Positions 1 to 11,349 are shown, counted from the first letter of the stretch. The stretch is 64,000 nucleotides of DNA from Macrophomina tecta (GCA_024180945.1 JAKSGN010000005.1:558001-622000), one strand, 5' to 3'. Notes: generated from the sequence alone by a model not told the origin. Numbers and translations: made by a program.

Positions 1-10
1 TGCTTTTGCA

Positions 11-1528
11 ATGCATTTGCTCGTCCTGCTGTTATCCGCAGCTGCGGCTTCGGCCCAGAGCTCCTCAATCACTTTCAACTCATCCGGCAATCCAATCCTT
101 GCGGACGGCTCGTATTACTCAGCGGATCCAGCTCCAATAGTGGTTAACAATACTTTATATATCATCGCAGGGCATGACGAGGCGCCCGTGGACCAGAACG
201 CGTTTATTATCAATGAGTGGGAGCTGTTTGTGTCGGCTTCACCAGACCCTTCGGGCGGAGAATGGACCTTCTACCCCGGCCTCGCACGACCCCACGAAAT
301 ATTCTCCTGGGCTGCGCAAGGGACCGCCTACGCCGCCCAGATAGTCCAGGGCCCAGACGACAAGTTTTACTTGTACGCGCCTGTGACCGAGGCAGATTCG
401 AAGAACTCAGATCCATTCGCAATCGGAGTTGCAGTTTCCGATAGCCCCCTGGGCCCCTGGACCGATGCTCACCCTTCCGGCCCGGTCTTTTCGCAATCCG
501 TACCCGCGCCCGGAAACAGCATCCAAAACATAGACCCCACTGTTCTCGTGGATGACGACCAAAAAGTGTATGTCTTTTATGGCACCTTTGGGCAGCTCCG
601 AGCCTACGAAATGGCCGACGACATGGTCACTCCGGCATCAAATGTCACCATTATTGACACTTTGACTGGCTTCTTTGAAGCACCCTGGGTCATGAAGAGG
701 AATGGCACGTACTACATGCTGTATGCGGCAAACAACGCAGGACCGGAATCTCCCTGCACGCCCACCTCATACCACGCGTGCATCGCCTACGGAACCGCCT
801 CATCACCTCTCGGCCCCTGGACATTCCGCGGTGTTGTTCTGGGCATCGTCTCCTCCACAACCTCTCACCCCGGCGCTGTCGAAGTGGGCGGTGAATGGTT
901 CATCGTCTACCATACAGCGGACGCAGAGGGCGGCGGGCACTTCCGGCGCAGCGTTGCCCTCGATCGTCTGACCTTCGATGATGCCCAGTCTCCCCCGGCC
1001 ATCAACAAAGTCGTGCAAACGAAGCGCCCGCAACCTGCACCGGCGCCGACCCGCAATATTGCGCCCAAAGGAAAAGCGGCTTCGGTCAGAGGGACGCCGA
1101 TCCAATACTGGGTTGAATCCCTTCACGACGGCGAAATTCCCGCGAATCCTCTTCCCCCGGACTACTGGAGCTCCTACGACAGTAAATCTTCGCCGCAGGA
1201 GAGCACTCTTGTTTATGAATGGGACGAGCCGGTTTCTCTAAATGGTGTGCGCATGGTTTTCTTCTCCGATCAGCCCGCCGGCGCCGACGTCGGTGTACCG
1301 CCGCCGTCCAGCTGGCATGTGGAGTTCAAGAACTCAGACGGCGCATGGGAACCAGTTTCCAACTCGACGGCATATCCGCTCGACGTTACTGATGACCCAG
1401 AAGAGGTCTCATTTGCTGAAATCAACACGGTTTCCATCCGAGCCATATTGAGTGCGTCAGGAAGTGGAGAGCAATACGGCGGTGTGGCGGTAAAGGAGTG
1501 GGAAGCATTGGCGCCAAACGCCGAATAA
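11..1528 (+). CDS. Secreted GH43-type glycoside hydrolase with C-terminal beta-sandwich module
   Basis: Single-exon 505-residue protein. Residues 1-16 form a signal peptide (MHLLVLLL...ASAQ). The five-bladed propeller of GH43 follows: an ADPAP motif near residue 39 carries the likely general base Asp, IDPTVLVDDD near residue 175 the pKa-setting Asp, and FFEAPW near residue 222 the likely acid Glu. Family members are arabinofuranosidases/xylosidases acting on plant cell-wall arabinoxylan outside the cell. From about residue 345 a second beta-rich module (NIAPKGKAAS... to the end) resembles galactose-binding, discoidin-like sandwiches; that assignment is inference. The start is the first ATG and gives a good signal peptide, but only 10 bases of upstream sequence are in the window, so the promoter is missing. 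Substrate cannot be told from sequence alone. Confidence 0.88.
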   Translation: MHLLVLLLSAAAASAQSSSITFNSSGNPILADGSYYSADPAPIVVNNTLYIIAGHDEAPVDQNAFIINEWELFVSASPDPSGGEWTFYPGLARPHEIFSWAAQGTAYAAQIVQGPDDKFYLYAPVTEADSKNSDPFAIGVAVSDSPLGPWTDAHPSGPVFSQSVPAPGNSIQNIDPTVLVDDDQKVYVFYGTFGQLRAYEMADDMVTPASNVTIIDTLTGFFEAPWVMKRNGTYYMLYAANNAGPESPCTPTSYHACIAYGTASSPLGPWTFRGVVLGIVSSTTSHPGAVEVGGEWFIVYHTADAEGGGHFRRSVALDRLTFDDAQSPPAINKVVQTKRPQPAPAPTRNIAPKGKAASVRGTPIQYWVESLHDGEIPANPLPPDYWSSYDSKSSPQESTLVYEWDEPVSLNGVRMVFFSDQPAGADVGVPPPSSWHVEFKNSDGAWEPVSNSTAYPLDVTDDPEEVSFAEINTVSIRAILSASGSGEQYGGVAVKEWEALAPNAE

Positions 1529-4344
1529 GAGCAATCTCATATGCAACGTTCAACATGGTACGTAGCGTCGCTGGCATGCGGCCTGCATGGAACATTTATT
1601 CTCTTCGTGTTCTTGTATATACTCATCAATCAAGGAAAGCGACCTCCACTTTGTTACGGCAGTTTAGCTTCCACAAAATTTCAGGGGCATCAGCTGTAAC
1701 AACGTTAGCCGTACCCACGGCGCCATGCCAACGCAGGCCTCCTTTGAGAGCAAAAGAAGTACTGGAATAAACCCAATTGAGGAATCATTTTGACATGATC
1801 AGATAAGATACCTGTCCGTGACATCAGCCGCCATCGCTCGAGCGACCGACGCTTAGAACCGCCAAGGCAATTCTTCAAGGACCGAGCCGAGGGCTCAGTG
1901 ACGCGACCATGCCATTACAATTTCTCGGGGTGCCATGGCAGCGGTTAGGTCGTGCTTTGGATGTGGTGACTTTCTGAGTCAATGAGCGCCGTGGAGCGAA
2001 ACTCTCTTTCCCCGGTTTATCACGCCCATATCCGTCCGTGGCATTGAGTGAAGAGGTTTTCAACCGCGGAGTGCAGCTATCCGCTCAATCTTCTGGAAGG
2101 GCTCCGCTGCAACAGCGAGCATGCTGTCTCGCTCAAATGCGCCGATAACTTTACATTCATTTTCTCCAGTAGATTACCGTACTGCGGATGGTGTTCGAAC
2201 TCAATGGTTATCCGCAGAGGGCCTTTGGTGAAATTACACTATCTAAAAAGGGCCAGGAAGGGCTACAATTCTCATTTGGGCTGTCTACCGCTACACGCAC
2301 GTTCGCCTTCAAGCCAATGGGACTGCTCCAAACGGGGTTCCCGATGGACAGTGTACTTGTGCATGATGGGAAGATGGCGGCTCTTAAGTACCTGGTCGTT
2401 GGCATGCTCGAGCTGGGACCTACTGCCTACTGAAACCATCTCGCAAAGTGAACGGCTCTGCCTTCGACCTATCCCAACCGTCGTGTGTCTCATGCTCAAT
2501 ATCCCTTTTCGCATGGTACGGCGGCTTATCCACTTCTTCCGTGGCTGTCGCTTTGATGCGAGTGACCGGTGGAGTGGGATATGTAGGTGTTGAACAGAGG
2601 CTCATGTTTACCTCTCTGCTGGAGAACTTGTGGGACTGTGCGAAGCAGAGGAAGAAAGCACCTCGATCGGCCTATCCATAACAGCTCGGAGGTTTTTGCC
2701 GACCCAAGAGGCGCTTTGGTGCTAGAGTTCTTTTCCTCTTCTCGGGTGAAGGCCTTCTATTCGTGGGGTGTTTCCTCTCCGCAGCCAGAAAGCTCATTTT
2801 CCGTCATGTTCTGTCGACCGAGTAAAGACTGTTCGATTTGTCGGTAGTATAGTTAGTCGATCAACGATTGAGCGGCCAACCAGCGCAACAACTCGTTGAA
2901 TTTGATCTGCATATGTGTTCCAGACTGGGGCAATAGAAAGTTGGTGGGCCTTTCTGCCATAAAGCAGCAGGCAGAGCTCTGGGCATTTCCTTAATAGAGG
3001 ATAAGGAAGGCCGTTGCTTTGCATCGGCGAGCGAGACTGACTAATGACCACTGATTCCCACAAGCCGATTCGGTGGGTTCATATTGCGTAGTAACTGGTT
3101 GGCTGGAGCCCGACAGGTTGCAGTGGCGCGCACAGGAGGGTTCGTAGCGTAATTCAGGCAAGGTGAGTTGCGGAAGATGCCAGGAGACATTGAGGCTAAT
3201 CCACCAGGTCGATGGTACGCTACCGTCTCGGCGAGCCTCCACATCAAGAAAGAAAAAAACGACGCGCGCCAGGACTGGGACACCGCAGAGGCCTTCGAAA
3301 AAGCGAGAGTGCGAGTGACGTGCTGCTGAGCGATTGAGAGCCTTGGGCGACGGGGAGGCCACGAGACCGAAGCTCTGCAAGACGGATTATCAATCTCGCC
3401 CGCCACGAGCTTGGCCTCCTCGCATCGCACCGCCGGCGACCACAGCCCACGCAGCCTTCCTGCTTTGTTGGAATCGCGTCCGCAGACGGCTCGAGATTGC
3501 ACCTGCTGTGGTCAGGCTCCCACCATTTGCCGGCCGAGCAGCCGTTCTCCTTCTTCGGTCACGCAGCGCTGCACACCACAACGACTCGCAGAGCCGGACG
3601 CCAAGAGCCGGCTGCTGCTCTCCTCCGATAGCTCGGGCGTTGCGTGCAGCGGGGAGATTTCGCAAGGGAGATCGGGCGCTAGCCATGTGAATCCGGCAAG
3701 CCACGCGTGAGTGAACATCACCCGCAGCACCGTCGCCTGTATCGCGAATCGCCGGCAGCAACATTCGCAGGCGCCGGCACTCGCGCCCACTGGCCACGCC
3801 GGGACCTCTGCGCGTCTGCTCTCTACGAGCCTGCAGCCATGCGAGCGCACCCGCGCGGCTGGGCCTCGTCGCCCGCCGCCCGCCGGTGTAGCTCGCCACA
3901 GCACCGCCTCTCAGCCGCAACACAGCGCCCGAACGTCATTCCCGAGTGCCAAGCCTCGCCCCTGAGGAAGATTCCGTCTCTTTGTCCGCTTCGGGACTGC
4001 CGACTGCGCGATTTCGGCCGCGCTTCCTGGCCCATCGCCTTTCTGTTTTCCCCAGGCCCGAGCGGGGCTGAGGGCGGGCTGCCACCACCGTCTCCGTGGT
4101 GCCAGCCTCTACAACAGCCCGTGAGATGGACTCGGCGACGCCGTCTGGCTTGCCCGGTAGAGCGTTGCCTTGTGGAGATGACCTCCTTCCAGCAGCCGCT
4201 GCAATTGCGCTATAAAGATGCCGAATCCACGCTTCACCGACGGCCAGCGCATTCCTGGGACATTCTCTGCATCCTCCTCCTTCCCCTGTGGAGCCGTTTG
4301 GCCCACGCCAGTCTTTCCAGCCATTGATTCTGCCATCCTTTGCC
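1529..4344. other. Intergenic region, no supported gene
   Basis: About 2.8 kb between the GH43 gene and the PAN-domain gene. Short open frames around 2048-2681 overlap one another in different frames on both strands and none has a recognisable motif or credible splice joins. The 3330-4340 part is GC-rich, open in many frames, and probably contains the promoter and leader of the PAN gene. Confidence 0.5.
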
Positions 4345-6257
4345 ATGGCGTCCTTTCTCTGCAACCCCACCCTCATTCTGGGCCTTCTGGCCGCACGCTC
4401 TCTTGCCGTCCCCGCGCCTTTGCCCTCCGAGACCGCAGTTCCCGCCAAACGCGCAACCGCCGGACTCTCTTGCTGGGACAACGCCAGCGACGGCCATGTC
4501 TATCAAGCTACAAATGCCCAGTGGGAGATCCTCTGCGCCAAGGATTATGCGTGAGTGCGCCAGCGAGCTTCAAGGAAATGCTGCTGACACGTTGAAGCGG
4601 CGGCGACATGGGAACAAGCTGGGTCAATTCGTTCGAGGAATGCGTCAACGACTGTGACACAACCGCCGGCTGCGTGGGCGTGTCCTTCGTCTGGCCTAAT
4701 GCATGCTACAAAAAGAACACGCTGACCGCGGCCGCCGACAACGGGGCTGTCTGGACCGCGCGCAAGAAATCCAGCAGCTCCACTAACACGGGAAATGGCG
4801 GCACCACCACGAGCCCGTCCACCTCTCTTTCCTGTCAGCATGGCGCCAGCAATGGGGCGAAGTATACCTCTGCTAAGGGGGCTTTCTTGATCGAGTGCGG
4901 AGTTGATTATGCGTACGCATCCCGTCTTCCCGCGCCATCTCCAGCAAAACTAACACGCCCTGTTTAGCGGCGGCGACATGGGATCTTCCACCACCAATTC
5001 ATTCGAAGCTTGTATCGAAGACTGTGCCTCGACCACTGGCTGCATTGACGTGAGCTACGTCTACGGATCCTGCTACAAGAAGAATACGCTCAACGACGCG
5101 GTCTCGCTTGCACACGTGTGGACCGCCAAGCTGATCCCATCAGACACCGATGCATCTTCATCCACCATCACGTCTGCAGCGACAACAGCCGCCGCGACCG
5201 CCACGGACACGCCAGTCCGCTGCCCCGCCAGCAATGGCACCACTGCAGGAATGTCTACTGGCGGAACGTACGAGATCCTCTGTGCCATTGACTATGCTGG
5301 CGGCGACTTCAAGGCGCTCGACACACCCACCTTCGAGGAATGTCTCCAGGCGTGCGACAAGAATGCTGGCTGTGTTGCTCTCTCCTACGTGGCACCCTCG
5401 TGTTACTTGAAGAGCGAGCTCCTGACCCCGGTGTCGGTCTCCTACGTCTGGGGCGCCGTGGTCAAGAAGGCCGCCAAGGACATCTTCGAATTCCCGACGG
5501 TGGCGGACAAGCCGCTCGAGCCCGGCGCAGCTGAGTCGATGATGGCCACCGTCATGACGTTGGAGAGCCCGCCTCTCGCCACTCTCGGTCCTGTTGCGCC
5601 GCCGGGCATCAACATGGGCGGTCTCAAGGTCCTGACTCCCGACCCTACTGCTGAGCTGTGGTACAATGGCGGTGACGATGCCATGGACGACGAGGATTCC
5701 GGCGCCGTCACCGTCCGCCTGACGATTGACTACAAGTACCCCTCCATCGTGCTCGACCATTCAATCTACATCAAGGACGTCAGCTGCGCTGGCCGTAGTC
5801 TACAGGGCCGCTTTTCCGAGAATACCCCCTTCCTTCATGCGGCGCAGGAGTGGCCCGGCCAAGCGCCCATCCTGCTCATCACGGGCGAGAGGAGCTGCGG
5901 TAATGGCGAGCAGAACTCCTTCTGGTTGGCCAGCTCTGTCGCCTTCGACATGGGAGCCATGACTTTCAGCGCGCCTGGTGAGTCCGTCGAGCTTGCCGAT
6001 ATCTACGAGAATATGGACGTGGACTTCGGAAAGATTGAGCAGCGCAACAACACCGACAACGGCACCTCGCCGGATGATGGAACCGAGAGCTGCGGGAGCC
6101 CCAGCTCCTCCTTCCTGGATGACCTTCCTGCAGTTGCGTGCGGCACCAATTTCGACGAGGCTCTCGACGATGCCCTTGGATACTACTCCGCCAACGGCGC
6201 TAGTCAGCAGGTTGTCCTTGCCGCTGCCGGCGTCGAGTCTGAAGTGACCGAGACCGG

Positions 6258-6492
6258 CCTCCAGGCGCGGACTCTGCGGAAGCGCTGGAGCCTGTGGGGC
6301 GCGATCAAGAGCGTGGCAAAGGCCGTCGTCAATGTAGTCGTCACCGTAGCCAAGGTCGTGGCAGCTGTGGTGGTTCAGGTTGTCAAGAAGGCCGCCGAAG
6401 TGGTCGTCACTGTCGTCAAGGCCGTTGTCGCCACCAGCATCGCCGTAGTCACCCAAGTAGCCAAGCTGGCCGTCTTCATTGCAACCGGAAAC
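6258..6492 (+). other. Dibasic KRW site followed by ~60-residue Lys/Val amphipathic helix
   Basis: Inside the PAN glycoprotein. The segment begins LRKRWSLWG, a possible Kex2 cleavage site. It continues with regularly spaced Lys in a Val/Ala background (AIKSVAKAVV..., VVQVVKKAAEVVV...), ending before ATGNYS. It is too polar for a normal membrane anchor and looks like an amphipathic helix that could pack on, or insert into, a membrane. Function is not known. Confidence 0.6.
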
Positions 6493-7345
6493 TACAGTAA
6501 CTCTCTCACTCTGCCGGTCAACATGGGCCCTCCCGCCTCGGTCCAAGAAGACTCGCCATGGGGCAGCAAGGGATTCAAGTTCTACACCTACACGCCCGAC
6601 AAGGGCGGAGAGAAATGGAGGGCCTCTGAAGCGGCTCTGGAAAAGATCCAAGGAGAGCTGCTTGGCGAGGCTGACCCTGAACCAGGCATCGAGCTTTGGT
6701 GCGTCGACTGTGGTGTTCGCGGCAAGGTCGTGGCCACCGGCTCCATCAGCGCCACCCCTCTTTCGGGCCTGAAGAAGGGCAGCATCGGTGTTTCTGGGAA
6801 TATGTACGCCGGCGTCTTCCTTGGAGTCAATGCCTTTGCTCAATGGGAGAAGACGATCCGCAAGGACCTCTTTGTCAAGGGTCTCCCCGGCTGGTCCATC
6901 CCGGGCATCGTCAGCCTTGGGCCCCAGCTCGTCCTGGGTGCTCAGGCTACATTCTCGGTGGAAGCGGAGGGGCAATTAATCACCGGTGCCAGCTTGAATT
7001 GGCCGAGTTTCCACGCCACGCTTGATTTCGTCGACAAGTCAAAGTCCTCCCAGAGCGGGTGGTCGCCGCAAATTACAAAGAAGTTCGAGGCTCACGGAGA
7101 GCTTAGCGCCAAAGCCGCACTCGGTCTGCCTGTAACCATCAGTTTCGGGATCAACATCCTCGACGGCGTGTTTGAAAAGAGCATCAACCTCACTGATATC
7201 CCCGCCATTACCGCCGAGGCGACCCTCGAAGTGGATATTGGGACCGAAAAGAACCAATTCGGGAGCGACGAGTGTGAAGGCATTGACTGGTCTATCGCCC
7301 TGACCAACGAGCTCCGCCTCGATATCAGCGACACACCTGGGTGGA

Positions 7346-7353
7346 CTTTGAAC
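7346..7353 (+). repeat. 8-bp target-site duplication, left (hAT element 1)
   Basis: CTTTGAAC directly before the left CAGGG end; the identical octamer is at 10214-10221 directly after the right end. Eight-bp duplications are the rule for hAT elements. Confidence 0.97.
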
Positions 7354-7495
7354 CAGGGTGGCAATCAATTCAATAATATTGACGGTCAATCAATATTGAC
7401 CAATGTCTTGGCAATCAATCAATCAACTGAGGTCTGTCATTTTCGTCAATCAATCAATTGCTCCGGGCCAGTTGATTGACGATATTGATTGACGG
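7354..7495 (+). repeat. Left subterminal repeat array of hAT element 1
   Basis: I count nine TCAAT and five ATTGA pentamers (overlaps included) in about 140 bp, many joined as TCAATCAAT. The right end (10087-10213) has ten and four. Such clusters are known transposase-binding regions in other hAT elements; binding here is inference. Confidence 0.85.
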
Positions 7496-7623
7496 CTTAC
7501 CTTGTATAGAAAGCAGCTTTGATGATCATCTCGCTCTTGTGGCGCTCAAGCCACGTCAGGCTAGCCTTTTATCTGATACACTCTTGGCACACAACGTGTC
7601 GGGCACATTCTCTTGGCAGCTAG

Positions 7624-7631
7624 TATATAAA
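7624..7631 (+). promoter_or_regulatory. Probable TATA box of the hAT transposase
   Basis: TATATAAA about 100 bp before the ATG at 7730, inside the element. Confidence 0.5.
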
Positions 7632-7729
7632 CGCTCTCTCAGAATGGCTAGAAGGGACAGCTGAATCTGCTCTTTCAGATCCGTTCTACATTTTCTCAGC
7701 AGCTCAGCAGCAACTCTCCCACTATCAAG

Positions 7730-9976
7730 ATGGACTCTAGCAACGATCAACACTCTGTTTTAAGCCTCTCTAGCGCGCCCACTAGCCTCTTTTCCTCTCA
7801 ACAGGACTCAGATCCTGCGCAACCCACCAATCTTGCCGTTGATGGCCGAGGACCTGTACGCGAAGGGTGGGAGTACTTCCCATGGCAGAAATTCCGTGGA
7901 TATCATGTCACAGAGTCAAAGCAGCGCAGCGGGTGGACTTGGGAGCACGCATATGACATTGAGGACGTAGAAGGGCGTACCCGCTGGGTCTGTATGTACT
8001 GCGTGCACAAGAAAGCCCACAAACCAGCTAGCTTCGCTGCTGCTGGCACTGATAATCAGGCAAGGCACCTGGTGACTGAGCACAAGGTTGAGGATCCTAC
8101 AGGGAAGCGTCACGTCAAACGGGCCAAGATTTCAGTTGCTCAGCGGCTTGGACTGGATACGAATAGGCCTTCAGAGCAGGCTATTGTCAATCGCCTTGTC
8201 ACATCATTCAATCCGGCGTACTTCCAGCAACTACTCACTGATTGGGTCTCATCCGATAACATTCCTTTCCGCAAGCTTGAAAGCGAGAGATTCAGGCGCG
8301 TTCTTAGCTATTTGAATCCTGCAGTAACGTCTACTGGCAGCCTTCCAACACACTCTACTGTTCGTAAATGGCTACTTGATGAATTCAACCGCCATAAAGG
8401 GATCGTTGCTGAGCTTCTTCAGAGCTCACCTGGCCTTATACACCTTGCCTTTGACGGCTGGACGTCGTGTAATCACCTCTCTCTACTCGGTATTAACGTC
8501 TTCTTCCTTACGTTCTCTGGCACGCTTCGCAAGTTCCTTATTGGCCTCCCACACGCCGAAGGACGGCATACTGGTGACAGCCTTGCGGAAGAGGTAGCCC
8601 AGATAATTATGGAATGGGGCATTGGAGGGCAACTTGGCTACTTTGTCACGGATAACGCGTCAAACAACGACACGTGCATGGACGCGCTAGCTGAAGAGTT
8701 TGGCTTCAATCACAAGCACCGCCGCTTGCGCTGCATTGGCCATATCATAAACCTGGTAGTCCGCCAGATCCTCTTTGGCAAGGAAGCTGACGCGTTCGAG
8801 AACGACTGCGCTCAGCCAAAGGAGCTACTCGCTGAGCTCCTACTCTGGCGCAAGAAGGGCCCTATCGGCAAGCTTCACAATATCGTCCACTGGATTCAGC
8901 GCTCAAACCTTGTCTATCAGAGACTGCACCAACTTCAGCGGAACGAGCAAGCGTTGACTGGCGAAAACGGCCCTACCTACGAGGTTATAGAAGATAATGC
9001 GACACGATGGAACTCTACCTCCGCCATGATTGAGCGCGCAATCAAGCTACAGTCAGTCATTGACGCCCTCGTCCTCCACGAAGTTCAAGAATGGGATAAA
9101 TACGTCAAGCCTCGCACTGCTAGTAGGACTCAGCCAATGCCAGCTAAGACAAAGAACAAGCCGGCAATCGTGGATGATTATCTAACCTCAGATGATTGGG
9201 CAACTCTTGCTGAATATCACTCCATCTTGAAGCCTTTTCATGAAGTCACAATCAGGCTACAAGCCAACCCAACTAGTGGTAGGTTTGGCGGCTTATGGGA
9301 AGTCCTTCCATGCATGGAGTACCTGTTGAACAAGCTGGAGGAGGTCAAGATCCGCACAGATCAGTATCCTGACTCTCACTTCAAGGTGAACATCAATTTG
9401 GGGTGGGCTAAGCTAGATGAGTACTATCAGCTCCTTGATGATACTCCAGCTTACGTCGCAGCTTGCGCCCTTCACCCTGCCTACCGCTGGGAGTGGATTG
9501 AGGATCAGTGGGCATTCAAGAAGAGCTGGATCAAGAAGGCAAAGGCAGCTGTTCTAAAGCTCTGGAAGGATGAGTATCAGTCAATTGCTATTGCTGAGGA
9601 CCCACAGCTACCGCAGAAGCGTAAACGCGAACATCTCAGCGAATTTGACAGCTGGCTTGCTGCCTCCAGGAGGACCAAGCATCTAGATCTGACCGAGGAT
9701 GAGTACACCTACTGGCAGCTCGATACCTCTCCTACAGATGACGCAGTCACCAATCCAGTTGATTACTGGATACTACGCCGCCAGCAATACCCCCGCCTAT
9801 CACGTATGGCTCTGGACCTCTTTTCTATACCGGCAATGTCGGCAGAGGTGGAGAGGATATTCAGTTTGGCAGGACAAATGGTGACGCCATTGCGCAATAG
9901 GCTGGAGGCCAATACTATAGCAGTTGGGCAGATACTACGCTCATGGAACGCAGAAGGCATCATTGAAAGAAGTTGA
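7730..9976 (+). CDS. hAT transposase with BED zinc finger (748 residues)
   Basis: Single intact frame. Residues about 86-120 form a BED-type zinc finger (WVCMYC ... RHLVTEH), which binds the element ends. The RNase-H-like core shows the first Asp in HLAFDGWTS and the second in YFVTDNASNND. The conserved RCIGHIINL and DNATRWNS blocks lie between the core and the C-terminus. The C-terminal dimerisation region (LSRMALDLFSIPAMSAEVERIFS) contains the expected third acidic residue. All hallmark blocks are present and no stop or frameshift is seen. Length is normal for fungal hAT proteins. The gene lies wholly inside the element, in the same direction as the broken host gene. Confidence 0.96.
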   Translation: MDSSNDQHSVLSLSSAPTSLFSSQQDSDPAQPTNLAVDGRGPVREGWEYFPWQKFRGYHVTESKQRSGWTWEHAYDIEDVEGRTRWVCMYCVHKKAHKPASFAAAGTDNQARHLVTEHKVEDPTGKRHVKRAKISVAQRLGLDTNRPSEQAIVNRLVTSFNPAYFQQLLTDWVSSDNIPFRKLESERFRRVLSYLNPAVTSTGSLPTHSTVRKWLLDEFNRHKGIVAELLQSSPGLIHLAFDGWTSCNHLSLLGINVFFLTFSGTLRKFLIGLPHAEGRHTGDSLAEEVAQIIMEWGIGGQLGYFVTDNASNNDTCMDALAEEFGFNHKHRRLRCIGHIINLVVRQILFGKEADAFENDCAQPKELLAELLLWRKKGPIGKLHNIVHWIQRSNLVYQRLHQLQRNEQALTGENGPTYEVIEDNATRWNSTSAMIERAIKLQSVIDALVLHEVQEWDKYVKPRTASRTQPMPAKTKNKPAIVDDYLTSDDWATLAEYHSILKPFHEVTIRLQANPTSGRFGGLWEVLPCMEYLLNKLEEVKIRTDQYPDSHFKVNINLGWAKLDEYYQLLDDTPAYVAACALHPAYRWEWIEDQWAFKKSWIKKAKAAVLKLWKDEYQSIAIAEDPQLPQKRKREHLSEFDSWLAASRRTKHLDLTEDEYTYWQLDTSPTDDAVTNPVDYWILRRQQYPRLSRMALDLFSIPAMSAEVERIFSLAGQMVTPLRNRLEANTIAVGQILRSWNAEGIIERS

Positions 9977-10086
9977 GGACTCTATACACGCGGGAGTAGC
10001 TATAGCTAGCAAGAGTTAGCTAGATTGTATGGCTATCAATCTCAACACTATGCCAAGCATCACGAGATTTTGCTACGTGAACCGTG

Positions 10087-10213
10087 TGTCAATCAATTCA
10101 ATTCAATCAATATCAACACCTTATTGATCAATCAATTTGACCTTATTGGAAAATCCTATCAATCAATCAATCTGGACCCGATATTGACGTTGATTGAATT
10201 GATTGCCACCCTG
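10087..10213 (+). repeat. Right subterminal repeat array and TIR of hAT element 1
   Basis: Ten TCAAT and four ATTGA pentamers in 127 bp, ending in the inverted repeat ...GATTGCCACCCTG. The total of 14 equals the left end. Confidence 0.85.
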
Positions 10214-10221
10214 CTTTGAAC
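10214..10221 (+). repeat. 8-bp target-site duplication, right (hAT element 1)
   Basis: CTTTGAAC, identical to 7346-7353. The host reading frame resumes here with codons TTG AAC GAA TGG. Confidence 0.97.
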
Positions 10222-11349
10222 GAATGGGCATCTCCGGCCCTTGCCAGTGGGTGTATCGGCCGAAGCCGCGGTGGAGGCTCTAGTGACGAAAGCTCGAGCA
10301 CAACCACCAGCAGTGAGCCCACTGCGACTCCGCCTCCTATTGAAGACCTCAGCCTTAAGTGTCCCGCCGCCGACGGAACCACCTACACCGATGCGAATTC
10401 GAATACCTACGCAGTCAAGTGCCACAGCGATGCTCCCAACAATGATATCAGCACCAGCGTCCAAAGCACCTTCGATGACTGCATCAACTGGTGCGGAACA
10501 ATCTCTGGGTGTGTGGGCGTCGCCTACGCACCCGCCCGCCGGGATGCGAACTGTTGGGCCAAGGGTGTCTGGGCGAACCAGCGCACTGATGCTGGCTACC
10601 AATACGAAACACACACTGCACAGATGAACAGCCCTTTCATCATCCTCTCAGTGGTGTACGCTGACAGGGACGTTACTGGATGGGCTGCCAGCAACATCGT
10701 CCGCGGCAACCGGCTGATCATCGACACGAACAACGTTTGGAGGTGGGCAGGAGATCCGTGGGGAGGTAACCCAAAGTCGATCTTCATGCTCTACATGTAC
10801 GGAGCCGAGACGCGCACGTTCGTGAGCTGGGACGGTCAAGGCACATTCGTCATCAATCCCGGCCCTGTTTCCAGCGCCCCGAACTCGGAAATCGTCCCCA
10901 GCTACGGGCAGATGTGGGGAGTCTACAACCTGCAGGTCGTCGGCGTGGCGTATGGTAGGAATGCCATCACAAGATTTGACGTGTGGGCCAATATATATAA
11001 CAGTGCCCGGTTCCGCGGGAGGTGGGCCTTCACCAATGGCAACTTCGCCTGGGATACGTGGGGTGGCGTTGTCAAGTCCGGCGTCATCTGGTACAAGGAC
11101 GTTCAGACCGGCGCGTTCTATGCAATGGCCGCTCGGGAGAACCAGGAGGCAGCGTTCGCTCAGGTCAGATACAACAGACGCGTCCGCCGCGACGGAGAGA
11201 CCATCGACAGCCCATACGGTTACGGAAATGGCACCGTCTCGGCCAGCAACTCGACCTTGACCAATTCGACCACCATTTCCGCGGTCACTCAGCCAACTCC
11301 CACGAGCGCCGATCTGACCCTGCCATCGGATAGCAACACCGCGGACTCG

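Larger units (their letters stand above)
7354..10213 (+). mobile_element. hAT-superfamily DNA transposon, complete, 2860 bp
   Basis: Bounded by a 21-bp perfect terminal inverted repeat beginning CAGGGTGGCAATC (7354-7374 and 10193-10213) and by a perfect 8-bp duplication CTTTGAAC. It contains one uninterrupted transposase gene (7730-9976) with a TATA box, plus arrays of TCAAT/ATTGA at both ends. Codon use is visibly less GC-biased than in the surrounding host exons. Nothing in it is broken, so it could be autonomous; whether it is active is unknown. Confidence 0.96.

Noticed and set aside
2048..2681. Overlapping plus-strand frames that look vaguely protein-like
   Set aside because: Three frames are open in turn but no splice sites join them and no motif is present.
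5800..6975. 391-codon minus-strand frame
   Set aside because: Antisense shadow of the PAN glycoprotein exon, produced by strong C-ending codon bias; no motifs.
7354..7479. Extra C-terminal 42 codons of the PAN gene
   Set aside because: These codons are transposon end sequence (TCAATCAAT repeats), not host coding sequence.
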